DNA of 62,780 bases from Halorubrum rutilum (GTDB lineage Archaea > Halobacteriota > Halobacteria > Halobacteriales > Haloferacaceae), in contig NZ_JANHDN010000009.1 in assembly GCF_024494565.1 (NCBI RefSeq), forward strand, positions 1 through 62,780. Reading direction: 5' to 3'. Below are positions 47,069-55,919 of this stretch, one piece after another; the stretch's first letter is position 1, and each line of letters opens with the position of its first letter. The notes beneath the pieces were generated by a model. It saw nothing but the letters and a program-made list of their open reading frames with translations, searched no databases and had not been told where the DNA came from. The position numbers were made by a program, and so were the translations under genes.

Positions 47069-48331
47069 ATGAGTGACACTACCCCCCCAGAAAATGTGAC
47101 CGTGCCCGCTGACGCCGTCCGCGGGGGCGACACTGCGCTGACCGGGACGCTCGGGCCAGACAACGTGCTCTCGGTCGAGGACCTCTCGACCCGCTTCTTC
47201 ACCGAGGAGGGACAGATCAACGCGGTCGAGTCGGTCTCGTTCGACCTCCGCGACAACGAGATCCTCGGGATCGTCGGCGAGTCGGGCTCCGGGAAGTCGG
47301 TGACCGCGCTGTCGCTCATCGACCTCGTCGAGTCGCCGGGACGGGTCACGGAGGGCGAGATCTGGTACCGCAACCCCGACCTCGCCGACGAGTTCCGCGC
47401 GGACGACGCGGTCGGCGTCGACGGCGACCACGTCGACCTCCGGACGGTCCCGCCGCGCGTCCGCCGGTCGCTCCGCGGCCCGTCGTTCAGCACCATCTTC
47501 CAGGACCCGATGAGCAGCTTCAACCCCTCGATCACGGTCGGCGAGCAGATCGCCGAGGCGGTCGAGGTCCAACGGCGCGCGGACGCGAACCCGCGGTCGA
47601 CGCGCTCGCGGACGCAGGGGTACGGGCTCGGTCGGTTCCTCCTCGACGGGATCGTCCCCGGCGGCGGCTACACCAGCGACGAGAGCACCGAGCGGGCGAT
47701 CGAGCTGCTCGAACGGGTCGGGATCCCTATCCCCGCCGAGCGCGTCGACGAATACCCCGGCGAGTTCTCCGGCGGGATGCTCCAGCGCGCGATGATCGCT
47801 CAGGCGCTGGCCGGCGAGCCCGACGTGCTGATCGCCGACGAGCCGACGACCGCCCTCGACGTGACGATCCAGGCGCAGATCCTCAACCTCCTGCGCGAGG
47901 TCCAGGCGGACCGCGGCATGAGCATCGTTCTCATCACCCACGACCTCGGCGTCATCGCGGAGATGTGCGACCGGGTCTGCGTGATGTACGCGGGCGAGGT
48001 CGTGGAGCGCGGGACGCTCGACGCGGTGTTCGACGACGCCGTCCACCCGTACACGGAGGGGCTCTTGGGGTCGATCCCCGACCTGGAGGACCCGCGACCG
48101 CGCCTGCAACCGATCGAGGGCAACGTCCCCGGACTGGTCGACGCCGAGATGGACGACCGGTGTTACTTCGCCGACCGCTGTCCGAAGGCGATGGAGTCGT
48201 GCCTGGCGAAGCCCGCGGAGCGCGTCGTCGACGCCGACGCCGAACACGGGGCGAAGTGCGTGCTCGCGGACCGCCCCTACGACCCGAGCGAGGCGCTTCC
48301 CGAGGACCACTTCGGGGGTGACGGGGAGTGA
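47069..48331 (+). CDS. dppD: Peptide ABC transporter ATPase, DppD type
   Basis: 420 residues from ATG 47069; the frame continues upstream into IS-derived sequence. The Walker A is GESGSGKSV near residue 70, the Q-loop [12 protein letters not shown], the signature [16 protein letters not shown], the Walker [14 protein letters not shown], and the switch His is in [14 protein letters not shown]-terminal OPN domain has the cysteine cluster [17 protein letters not shown], which may bind Fe-S or Zn. An unusual loop of about 55 residues lies between Q-loop and signature. It powers DppBC. The stop overlaps dppF by 4 bases. Confidence 0.92.
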   Translation: MSDTTPPENVTVPADAVRGGDTALTGTLGPDNVLSVEDLSTRFFTEEGQINAVESVSFDLRDNEILGIVGESGSGKSVTALSLIDLVESPGRVTEGEIWYRNPDLADEFRADDAVGVDGDHVDLRTVPPRVRRSLRGPSFSTIFQDPMSSFNPSITVGEQIAEAVEVQRRADANPRSTRSRTQGYGLGRFLLDGIVPGGGYTSDESTERAIELLERVGIPIPAERVDEYPGEFSGGMLQRAMIAQALAGEPDVLIADEPTTALDVTIQAQILNLLREVQADRGMSIVLITHDLGVIAEMCDRVCVMYAGEVVERGTLDAVFDDAVHPYTEGLLGSIPDLEDPRPRLQPIEGNVPGLVDAEMDDRCYFADRCPKAMESCLAKPAERVVDADAEHGAKCVLADRPYDPSEALPEDHFGGDGE

Positions 48332-49644
48332 GCGATCCCCTCCTCGCCGTCGAGGGGCTCCGGAAGCACTACGCGGACGAGGGGTCCCTGCTCGACCGGC
48401 TGCTCGGCGCGGAGACGGAGAGCGTGAAGGCCGTCGACGGCGTCTCCTTCGAGGTCGCCGAGGGCGAGACGCTCGGGCTCGTCGGCGAGTCCGGCTGCGG
48501 CAAGTCGACCACGGGCGAGACCGTGCTCCGCCTGCGCGAGGCCACCGAGGGCCGCGTCGCCTTCGACGGGCGGGACCTCTCTGAGCTGACCGACGCGGAG
48601 CTGACGGAGTTCCGCAAGCGCGCGCAGATCGTCTTCCAGGACCCGTTCTCCAGTCTCGACCCGCGCATGACTGCCGGCGATATCGTCACCGAGGGGCTCC
48701 GTATCCACGGGCTCCCGCGGAGCGACCCGAACGTCGAGACGGTCGCCGACGTGACCGTCGAGGGCGACTCCCTCGACCCCGGCGACGTCGCGGTTCGCGT
48801 CGACGACGACGTCGATCGCGTCGTCGACGCCGAGGAGGGGATCGCGCGCGTCGCCGTCACCGTCCGCGAGGACGCGGAGGGCGTCGCCGCCGAGGTTGAC
48901 CGGCGGCGCGACCTGCTCGGGACGACCGTCGAGACGACCGAGGACGGCGTCGTCGCGACGGTCTCCGTCGACGCCTCCGACCGGCGGATCCGCCTGGCTC
49001 GCGCCGGGAGCCTGCTCGAACGCGTCGGGCTCTCGGCCGACCAGACCGACCGCTACCCGCACGAGTTCTCCGGCGGCCAGCGCCAACGGATCGGGATCGC
49101 GCGGGCGCTCGCGGTCGACCCGGAGTTCATCGTCCTCGACGAGCCCGTCTCGGCGCTCGACGTGTCGGTGCAGGCGCAGATCCTCAACCTGCTCGACGAC
49201 CTCCAGGCGGAGTTCGGGCTCACCTACCTCTTCATCGCGCACAACCTCGGCGTCGTCCGGCACATCTGCGACCGCGTCGCGGTGATGTACCTCGGCGAGA
49301 TCGTCGAGGTGGGGCCGGTCGACGAGCTCTTCGCGGACCCGGCGCACCCGTACACGCGGGCGCTGCTGTCGAGCGTCCCGCGGGTGACGACCGAGGAGCG
49401 GGACGGCGAGTTCGAGACGCTCCGCGGCGACGTGCCCTCGCCCCGAAACCCGCCCGCGGGCTGTCGGTTCCACACCCGGTGTCCCGAGGCGCGGACGGCC
49501 TGTCGCGAGTCGGCGCCGCCGGCGTACGACGTCGGTGAGCGCCGCTCGGCGGCGTGTTTCCGCGCCGACGCGGACCACCCGTACTGGGAGAGCGAGCCGA
49601 TCGGAGAGAACGCCCGCGACGCGGCCGAAGAGGCGGGCGACTGA
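48328..49644 (+). CDS. dppF: Peptide ABC transporter ATPase, DppF type, with internal insertion
   Basis: 438 residues with GTG start overlapping the dppD stop. The Walker [11 protein letters not shown]-loop at Gln104 ([10 protein letters not shown]), signature [16 protein letters not shown] at Gln251 and Walker [14 protein letters not shown] are all intact. Between Q-loop and signature there are about 147 residues, against about 60 in E. coli DppF. The extra 85-90 residues (about 130-220) are acidic and strand-rich ([40 protein letters not shown]). The C-terminus has the OPN cysteines [14 protein letters not shown]. It is the last gene of the operon. Confidence 0.92.
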   Translation: MSDPLLAVEGLRKHYADEGSLLDRLLGAETESVKAVDGVSFEVAEGETLGLVGESGCGKSTTGETVLRLREATEGRVAFDGRDLSELTDAELTEFRKRAQIVFQDPFSSLDPRMTAGDIVTEGLRIHGLPRSDPNVETVADVTVEGDSLDPGDVAVRVDDDVDRVVDAEEGIARVAVTVREDAEGVAAEVDRRRDLLGTTVETTEDGVVATVSVDASDRRIRLARAGSLLERVGLSADQTDRYPHEFSGGQRQRIGIARALAVDPEFIVLDEPVSALDVSVQAQILNLLDDLQAEFGLTYLFIAHNLGVVRHICDRVAVMYLGEIVEVGPVDELFADPAHPYTRALLSSVPRVTTEERDGEFETLRGDVPSPRNPPAGCRFHTRCPEARTACRESAPPAYDVGERRSAACFRADADHPYWESEPIGENARDAAEEAGD

Positions 49645-49856
49645 GCGGTTCCGCGGGGGATCCCCTTCTCGGCTCGCCCGGCACCCGGTAGCGAGCGCCC
49701 TCCGCGTCCCCCGAGCTCTCCTCCCCGCGCTCGGAGCGCGTTCAGCTATCGGGTTCGATAACTGGCGCACTACAGTTAAGCGTCGACGAGGCGACCGGAC
49801 GCGTGTACAGGCCGAATCGGCGGCGACCGGCGCCCCGATCCGGCGACTCGCCTCAC

Positions 49857-51443
49857 ATGATCCCGGACACGACCCCGTCGAACCGCGCGCTCCGTACCGC
49901 GCTCTGTCTCGCCCTCTGTCTCTCGCTCGTCGGCGCCGGCGTCGGAACGGGACCCGCGACGGCACAGGCGGCGCCAGCAATTGATGTGATGATTGGTGGT
50001 GAGTCATTTACCGACAACAGCGAAATCACTGTCATGACGGATCCAACCGCCAACGTCACCGTCAGCTCGAACGGAACGATCGACTTAATCGAGATTCGCG
50101 TTAACGGAGTGATCCGTCACTCGTACCACCCTAACTCTCAGTCGTTTAATCGAAGCATCGCGCTTGATCTTGACCCAAATAAAAATACCGTGGAGGTGAT
50201 TGCGAGAGGAGCAGAGGTCGCTTCGTCGGAAACGACAGTTATCAAACACACTGCCGCGCCGTGGGTCCGCTACAGCTCGCCGTTCTCTACGAGTGTTGTA
50301 GGTGGACCCCCCAACGAGACGAACGTCTCTGGAGGCCAGGTGACGCTCGCCGGCACGCTCCATACAGCATCAGACGTTGAGTGGATCTGGATTGAACGCA
50401 CACATTTTAAATACGCTTCTAATCAGTCTATCCCAACTGAGCGTAACGTCTACCGGCTCCCGAAACCGGGCGACTCGTTTTCACAGGATCTGTTGCTTGC
50501 GAACGGAACAAACAGAATTGTGGCACGGTATGCTGACTCAACCGGTCGGATACGAAAGGACTCGTTCCGATTGATCGTCGACGATGTAACTGACCCGACT
50601 ATCACGCTTCACGCACCGAACGAGAGCTACACCGATTCAGTACGTGTCCGGGGAACCGTTCGTGACGAAACAAAACTCCACCGGGTGACACTCAGTCGCA
50701 CCAGCAACGGCGCATCGCAGGTACTGTTAGCCGGCGACGAGCCTGGACCGGAGCCGGAGCGACTCACCTATGACGTTAACACGACGATCGATCTGTACGA
50801 TACCAACGAGGATAACGAGTTCCGCCTTGTCGCCGAAGATTCCTCTGGCAACGTTGAAAATCAAACATTCAGCGTTGCGTATGATCCAACCCCGCGTGTG
50901 ACCGTTACGGAGAACGTGACCAATGTGACTGCCAAGACGGTTCACGTTGCCGGCAATGTCTCAGAAGCGCAGATTCGCCGTGTGACACTCGAATCGATCG
51001 ACACGCGGTCCGGCGAACGGCTCGACATCGCTCGAGTGTACGAGGCAGACGCGCCGCCAGCGACGACCGTTGATCTTAATCATACGCTCACGGCCGTCCC
51101 CGGTAAAACCGCCGTCAATCTCATTATTGCGTATGAACACGGACAGTACTCTCGGTCGATCACGCCGGCAGTCAGTACGCCACCCGAGTCGGCCGACGAG
51201 GAAGCGACGGACACCTCCGCCGCTGACGGAGCTGGAAGCGACAGGAACGAGGACAGATCCGGATCTGACGACGAATCGAGTGGCAACGCGAGCATGGTGA
51301 CCGGGGATGGTGATACGCCGGTAACCGGTGACGAGAACCCGTTAGATCGAGCCGGTCCCGTGTTCGTCCCCATCCGAACCCGCGAGGCGCTCGGCGGGGT
51401 CGCAGTTGTGGGAGCGACATATCTGCTCGGCCACCGGATTTGA
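49857..51443 (+). CDS. Exported cell-surface protein, hypothetical
   Basis: 528 residues from ATG 49857. A Sec signal peptide is visible (ALRTALCLALCLSLVGAGVG with cleavage after ATAQA). The mature part is strand-rich with repeated Ig-like or cadherin-like units (for example DDVTDPTITLHAPNESYTDS and AEDSSGNVENQTFSVAYDP) and many Asn-Xaa-Ser/Thr sites. An acidic Ser/Asp tail precedes a weak C-terminal hydrophobic stretch, ALGGVAVVGATYLLGHRI, that may anchor it. GC content drops from about base 49980, unlike the first 120 bases. It is probably an adhesion or envelope protein. Confidence 0.7.
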   Translation: MIPDTTPSNRALRTALCLALCLSLVGAGVGTGPATAQAAPAIDVMIGGESFTDNSEITVMTDPTANVTVSSNGTIDLIEIRVNGVIRHSYHPNSQSFNRSIALDLDPNKNTVEVIARGAEVASSETTVIKHTAAPWVRYSSPFSTSVVGGPPNETNVSGGQVTLAGTLHTASDVEWIWIERTHFKYASNQSIPTERNVYRLPKPGDSFSQDLLLANGTNRIVARYADSTGRIRKDSFRLIVDDVTDPTITLHAPNESYTDSVRVRGTVRDETKLHRVTLSRTSNGASQVLLAGDEPGPEPERLTYDVNTTIDLYDTNEDNEFRLVAEDSSGNVENQTFSVAYDPTPRVTVTENVTNVTAKTVHVAGNVSEAQIRRVTLESIDTRSGERLDIARVYEADAPPATTVDLNHTLTAVPGKTAVNLIIAYEHGQYSRSITPAVSTPPESADEEATDTSAADGAGSDRNEDRSGSDDESSGNASMVTGDGDTPVTGDENPLDRAGPVFVPIRTREALGGVAVVGATYLLGHRI

Positions 51444-51570
51444 CCGGAATCGTCGCGAAACGGGGCCCACTCTCCTTGTGGTGGTGTTCTTTGCATCCGT
51501 CCCGAAACAGTACGGACGCGGAGCATCGAAGCAATCTCGGCCGAACCAAGACGACGACCAGAGGAGTCCG

Positions 51571-53199
51571 TTAATTGTACTCAGTCGGCCCGGCGATGAC
51601 GGAGCCATCTCGCTGAATCGAGACCTCGATGTCGAAGTCACTCGCAGACCTCGAGAGGTCGAACTCGCAGCCGACAGCGCCGTCAGATTCTACTGTGGCC
51701 ACGCAGTTGAGCACCTGGCTGATACCGCCGCCCGACTCGTCGGCCTCCACGCGGATGATCACTGACCCCTCCGGCGCGAGGTTGGTGTCCGCGGTCACGG
51801 AGAGCTGCTCGTCGTCACCCACAGAGCGGTTGGTAAACTCGGCGGTGGGCTCGACGACAGTGAACGGCTCGCGCAACGAGACGCGCGGCACCGGCTCCGG
51901 AGCGGCCTCGCCGACCGTCAGCTCCACGGCGTACTCCTCGGTCGCGAGCGCGTCCGTGTCGATCATCGCGACGAGCCCACCATTGTCTATGTCGTATGCG
52001 GTCTCGACCGCCGCGAGCGGCGCGGTCGGCCCCTCGCCGTCCGCCGTCGTCAGACGGAGGTCGACGCCGTACCCAAGTGTCCCCTGTCCCGCGGGCCCGT
52101 ACAGCACGGTCCCGCGCTCGTGATGGGTCGTTCGCTCGCCGTCGAGCGCGACGCTTACAGCCTGTGGCCCGGTCACCTCGGGGTTCTCCATCGCGTAGGC
52201 CAGCCGGAACGTCTGATTGCTCGCGATGGTGACCGACCGGTCGAACGTAATCGTCATGCGACCGTCGGTGCTCGTCCGAGTGTTTTGGATCGCGATCCCC
52301 ACCGAGCGGTCGATGTAGCCGTCACCCGTCTCATCGATCCCGATTGCCTCGATGTCGCTCCGGGTGAACTGGTGGACGGTCCGCGGCGGGACGGCGTCAT
52401 CAATGCCGTAGTCGATCGTCACTGACCGCACCGAGACATCCTCGTCAGGTGCCGTCTCAATTGTGTGAACTGTCTGTGCGCTAGGAGCGCTGTTAGCGGG
52501 AAACACGAGGTTGTTCGCGGGCGCAGGTGATTCAAGAATTCCGCCGATTCCGCTGACGGCGAACGCCGTCCGCACCTGGTCACTGCGGGCGGCAGAGAGC
52601 GGATCGGCTGCGTCCGTCTCGCTCGTCCCGTCATCTGCGCTCGCGTCGCCCGAGCTGCCTGCTGTCGTCTCGGAGTCGCCCGCTTCCGGATTGAGTGAGG
52701 CGTCTGGAGCGACGACGGTCGCGTTGCTGCTGCTGGCGGTCGGCTCCTCAACGGCGAGCACGGCCGCGACGCTTGTCTCGGCGGTCGAGACGATCAGGTT
52801 GTAGCGCCCGGTGTCGAGGACGGCCCCCTCAGGTGGGTTCGCCTCAGCGAGGAGCCGGGCCTCGTCTGCGTCGCCAGCCGCGGTGAATCGCTCGTCGCCG
52901 TCGACACCCTCGCCGTGGAACGTGTTGGCGCGGACCTGGACGGTCCCGTCGCCGTCGCCGTCGTGTACGCGAAGCGTCGCCCGGTATGGCAGACTAGCTG
53001 CATTGATCTGGAGGGTTGCTCGGTCGGCGTTGCGCAGCTGCAGATCGATCGTTGCGACGTCACCCTGCGCCACCGTCGTCCGAGCGTCGCCGAAGCCGAC
53101 GGCGGGCTCGGACTGCGCCGCCGCGGGGGCGGCCAGCGGCGCGGCGATCCCCGCGACACCGACGAGGAGGACCGCCGCGAGGGTGAGACGTGTGTCCAT
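51571..53199 (-). CDS. Exported surface protein, haloarchaeal, hypothetical
   Basis: 542 residues from ATG 53199. The signal peptide is LTLAAVLLVGVAGIAAPLAA, with cleavage near APAAAQS. Residues 30-150 are a beta-rich domain (FGDARTTVAQGDVATIDLQL); then comes an acidic Ser/Asp/Thr linker (about 155-200), and two more beta-rich domains (TVHTIETAPDEDVSVRSVTI; FTVVEPTAEFTNRSVGDDEQ). No hydrophobic C-terminal anchor is visible, so it may be secreted or associated with the S-layer. Its promoter box equals that of the S-layer gene (53225-53238). Convergent with the 49857 gene. Confidence 0.7.
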   Translation of the reverse strand: MDTRLTLAAVLLVGVAGIAAPLAAPAAAQSEPAVGFGDARTTVAQGDVATIDLQLRNADRATLQINAASLPYRATLRVHDGDGDGTVQVRANTFHGEGVDGDERFTAAGDADEARLLAEANPPEGAVLDTGRYNLIVSTAETSVAAVLAVEEPTASSSNATVVAPDASLNPEAGDSETTAGSSGDASADDGTSETDAADPLSAARSDQVRTAFAVSGIGGILESPAPANNLVFPANSAPSAQTVHTIETAPDEDVSVRSVTIDYGIDDAVPPRTVHQFTRSDIEAIGIDETGDGYIDRSVGIAIQNTRTSTDGRMTITFDRSVTIASNQTFRLAYAMENPEVTGPQAVSVALDGERTTHHERGTVLYGPAGQGTLGYGVDLRLTTADGEGPTAPLAAVETAYDIDNGGLVAMIDTDALATEEYAVELTVGEAAPEPVPRVSLREPFTVVEPTAEFTNRSVGDDEQLSVTADTNLAPEGSVIIRVEADESGGGISQVLNCVATVESDGAVGCEFDLSRSASDFDIEVSIQRDGSVIAGPTEYN

Positions 53200-53224
53200 G
53201 TATGCCCTGATCTACCGCCGTCGC

Positions 53225-53238
53225 GGGTAAATACTTTC
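53225..53238 (-). promoter_or_regulatory. Promoter box GAAAGTATTTACCC, shared with the S-layer gene
   Basis: Read on the minus strand, GAAAGTATTTACCC lies about 33 bases before ATG 53199. The core AAAGTATTTACC is also found at 58924-58935 upstream of the S-layer glycoprotein. Confidence 0.6.
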
Positions 53239-53529
53239 TGTGACGGGGTTTCGAGAACGGTGGCTACAGACGTTCTACCGTGGTATCGGGGAATCACGCA
53301 CCACGGCACAACTGGACTAGTCGGAGGTATCGAGCGCGCTCACGGCGAGTTCGCGGTTTGGAACGGCTCATCGTTATAAAATACAAGGAGAATACCCGCG
53401 CCTTCAGGCGCGGGATGAATCCGACAACTCTGACACACCCTACTATCGATAGCAAGTTTGGATATTCCACCGTTCTCAGCCAGATCTTTTATTGATGACC
53501 TAACTATAACTTGTTATAGGGTGTTTCAG

Positions 53530-54843
53530 ATGCTGGAAGTCCACCGCACCCACCAAGCGAAAATCCTCAACCACGGTCAGGTAGTGGAGTCGCTTGACAG
53601 GCACGGGTGGTCAGCCAGCAAGCTCTGGAACGTCGCTAACTACTACTCCCGCGAAGTATGGGATGAAACAGGTGAAATCCCCGATCACGGAGACCTCAAA
53701 GACGAGTTGAAGACCCACAACAAATACAAAGGGCTGCACAGTCAGTCCAGTCAGCGCGTTCTGGAGGAACTCGCTGAAGCCTTCAACTCGTGGTACGGCT
53801 CCGATGATGACAGAGATAACCCCCCCGGCTACCGCAAAGAAAACTACTACGACCAACAGGGTCGTCGCGTCCACGAAGAACACCCGCGTAGCACGGTGAC
53901 GTGGAAACAGAAAGGCATCCGTCACGACTCAAAGAACGATCGGGTTCGCCTCTCAAAAGGTCGAAATCACAAGGAGTATCCCCGAGCGAGAGAGTACATC
54001 CTCGTTGAGTACGAAACCGCACCCGGCGTCACCGTCGAAAATCTACAACAGGTTCGCGCCGTCTACGACAACTCAAACGGGCAATGGGAACTACACCTCG
54101 TCTGCAATGACGAAGTTGAGACTCCTGACGCTCCCGGCACCGAGACGGCAGGTATTGACCTCGGTATCTGTAACTTTGCCACCGTTGCGTACAGTACCGA
54201 GGAAGCTGACCTCTACCCCGGCAACCGGCTGAAACAGGACGGCTACTACTTCCCAAAAGAGATTGCCAAGTGCGACGACTCAGGTGGCGAAGAAGCCACC
54301 CGTCTACACGCGAAATGGTCGGAGCGGCGCACTCACTTCTTCCACAGTCTCGCCAAACATATCGTTCAACGGTGTGTTGAAAACCAAGTTGGTCGTATCA
54401 ACGTGGGGGACTTGGGGGGTATCCGAGAGGACGAAGATGGTAGCTCAAAGAACTGGGGTCGGCACGGAAACCTCGACTTGCACGGGTGGGCGTTCGACCG
54501 CTTCACGGACCTGCTCGAATACAAGGCGAAAGTGGAAGGCATCAAAGTCGTAGAAGTGTCCGAGCGCGACACGAGCAAGACGTGTTGTATGTGTGGGAGA
54601 GAAGACGGTAGTCAGCGTGTTGAGCGTGGTCTATACGTCTGCGAGGAGTGTGATGCGGCGTTCAACGCAGACGTGAACGGGGCGGAGAACATCCGTCTCA
54701 ACATGAACGAAAGTAACTCCGAGTCTTCGGCCAGTTTGGACGAGGATAGGAGTACCGGCTGGTTGGCACAGCCCGGAGTCTACCTATATGATTTGTCCAG
54801 CGGATTCCAACCGCAGGATCAAGTGGTAGACTGCAAATCCTAA
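53530..54843 (+). CDS. tnpB: TnpB-family protein with altered RuvC-II motif
   Basis: 437 residues from ATG 53530 (MLEVHRTHQAKILNHGQVVE); upstream frame to 53458 is not credible. The RuvC-I Asp is Asp210 in AGIDLGICNFATV and the RuvC-III Asp is Asp381 in FNADVNGAENI, with the zinc finger CCMCG and CEEC before it. At the RuvC-II position the sequence reads INVGDLGGIRED, with Gly293 where TnpB normally has Glu (compare VLEDL in the other tnpB). The same GDL form occurs, as I recall, in many haloarchaeal tnpB proteins. It may be inactive as a nuclease, or use a shifted acidic residue. Confidence 0.85.
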   Translation: MLEVHRTHQAKILNHGQVVESLDRHGWSASKLWNVANYYSREVWDETGEIPDHGDLKDELKTHNKYKGLHSQSSQRVLEELAEAFNSWYGSDDDRDNPPGYRKENYYDQQGRRVHEEHPRSTVTWKQKGIRHDSKNDRVRLSKGRNHKEYPRAREYILVEYETAPGVTVENLQQVRAVYDNSNGQWELHLVCNDEVETPDAPGTETAGIDLGICNFATVAYSTEEADLYPGNRLKQDGYYFPKEIAKCDDSGGEEATRLHAKWSERRTHFFHSLAKHIVQRCVENQVGRINVGDLGGIREDEDGSSKNWGRHGNLDLHGWAFDRFTDLLEYKAKVEGIKVVEVSERDTSKTCCMCGREDGSQRVERGLYVCEECDAAFNADVNGAENIRLNMNESNSESSASLDEDRSTGWLAQPGVYLYDLSSGFQPQDQVVDCKS

Positions 54844-54905
54844 TATCCCAAACCAGCGGCGCGGTGCCGTGGGATTCCTCCGCCTTCAGGCGGAGGAGGA
54901 TGTCA
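54700..54905 (+). ncRNA. Predicted TnpB guide (omega) RNA region of the second element
   Basis: In IS200/IS605 elements the guide RNA is processed from the 3' end of the tnpB transcript and ends at the right end. Here that would cover the tnpB 3' end, the GC-rich segment after the stop (54855-54872) and the hairpin 54877-54896. The guide would then start in flanking DNA at 54906. The 5' boundary is a guess; only the 3' boundary follows from the element end. Confidence 0.4.
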
Positions 54906-54922
54906 ACTCCGCGGACCGTCGA

Positions 54923-55264
54923 TCACGGGATGAGCGAAATGAGCGACTTTTTCACCAGTCTCCGTCCCGCCTCCGTGAGCTCACCGCTCGTACTCCCGTT
55001 CGCGATCGTTCTCGGAGCGATCGTGTACAGCGCCCACGGCATGAGGTACGAGGCGTCAGCGAACGAAATCCCGTCGAGGTGTTCGTCTTCGAGTTCCGGA
55101 GTCGTTTGCTCGTACGCTCCCGCACTCGTTCCGATACACATCACGGTGCAATCGGTAGCGCTGAACGGATGCGTCTCGTGAGCCAAGACGACGACCGGTC
55201 GCTGGGGATGCGCACCCGTCGGATCCCGCGCCCAACAGACGGTTCCCGCAGGTAGCTTACTCAT
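54923..55264 (-). CDS. PemK/MazF-like toxin of a type II toxin-antitoxin pair
   Basis: 113 residues from ATG 55264. The start MSKLPAGTVCWARDPTGAHP and RPVVVLAHETHPFSATDCTV match the PemK-like SH3-barrel ribonuclease fold, with the basic residue in the first loop and the Thr/Ser region after it. C-terminal helix GELTEAGRRLVKKSLISLIP. Such proteins cut mRNA and stop growth when the partner is lost. It overlaps the upstream HTH gene by 8 bases, the classic toxin-antitoxin arrangement. The IS element ends 17 bases beyond its stop, so the 3' end could have been trimmed. Confidence 0.72.
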   Translation of the reverse strand: MSKLPAGTVCWARDPTGAHPQRPVVVLAHETHPFSATDCTVMCIGTSAGAYEQTTPELEDEHLDGISFADASYLMPWALYTIAPRTIANGSTSGELTEAGRRLVKKSLISLIP

Positions 55265-55670
55265 CGGACTCGTCGCGCTCCGCTTCCAGCGCGTCGAGTT
55301 CCGCGTCGAGTTCGTCGTTGGTACGATCCTCACCGATCCGCTTCTCCGGTTCCTCGGGCGTGACGTCGTCGTCGCGGTGGCGACCGAACAGCCGGTCGAC
55401 TTGGTCGAGGCTGGCGACGTACCGCCGGACGTCGGACCGGTCGTCGATGGCGTGATAGTAGCCGTCGTCAGTCTTCCCGACGAGGCCCTCGTCGCGGAGG
55501 CGCGCGAGCGTGGTCGTGGCGGTCCCGCGAGGGACGTCGAGCTCCTCCGTGACCTCCTGCGGCGAGTACCCCCAATCGGGGTGACGGTAGAGAAACGCCG
55601 CGATGTCCGACTTCGTGGTCCCCGGTCGCAGTGGAAGGTCGGCGTCGTGATCGTCGAGGAGTACCGGCAT
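55257..55670 (-). CDS. MarR-like winged-helix regulator, likely antitoxin partner
   Basis: 137 residues from ATG 55670 (MPVLLDDHDADLPLRPGTTK); ATG 55700 or 55721 are upstream alternatives. The winged helix spans about residues 20-85 (SDIAAFLYRHPDWGYSPQEV, then GTATTTLARLRDEGLVGKTD and a wing YYHAIDD). The C-terminal 50 residues are charged and helical (DELDAELDALEAERDESDE), suitable for binding the toxin. It precedes and overlaps the PemK gene, so it probably represses the operon and neutralises the toxin. Confidence 0.75.
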   Translation of the reverse strand: MPVLLDDHDADLPLRPGTTKSDIAAFLYRHPDWGYSPQEVTEELDVPRGTATTTLARLRDEGLVGKTDDGYYHAIDDRSDVRRYVASLDQVDRLFGRHRDDDVTPEEPEKRIGEDRTNDELDAELDALEAERDESDE

Positions 55671-55919
55671 GGTGTAGCCGACTGTAATCGGTTGTACCAT
55701 ATGACTGTTGTGCCCGATCACGGCAACGCCGGAGCGTTCGTCACGGTCATCCGGTCGCCCGAGGAGTGGTGCGTCGGCGAGCGTGGTGTACCAGTCACTA
55801 CGGCGTCGCGTCGGCGGCGACCGCGAGACGGATCGCTCTCGAAGCGTCGAGACGCGCGAAAAAATGGAACCGCGAACCGCGTGGGCCGAACGGGAGATCC
55901 GTTCGGTAGTTAGTCGGCG

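Larger units (their letters stand above)
53395..54905 (+). mobile_element. IS200/IS605-type element, tnpB only, both end hairpins intact
   Basis: The left end hairpin is 53395-53414 (CCCGCGCC-TTCA-GGCGCGGG). The right end hairpin is 54877-54896 (CCTCCGCC-TTCA-GGCGGAGG), followed by GAGGATGTCA to 54905. The two share the CGCCTTCAGGCG core. The element lies between a surface-protein gene and the PemK toxin gene. There is no tnpA, and no target-site duplication is expected for this family. Confidence 0.85.

Noticed and set aside
55722..55919. Gene between the HTH regulator and the S-layer gene
   Set aside because: Plus-strand frame 55377-55913 is a shadow of the regulator and its upstream sequence; no start signal or motif.
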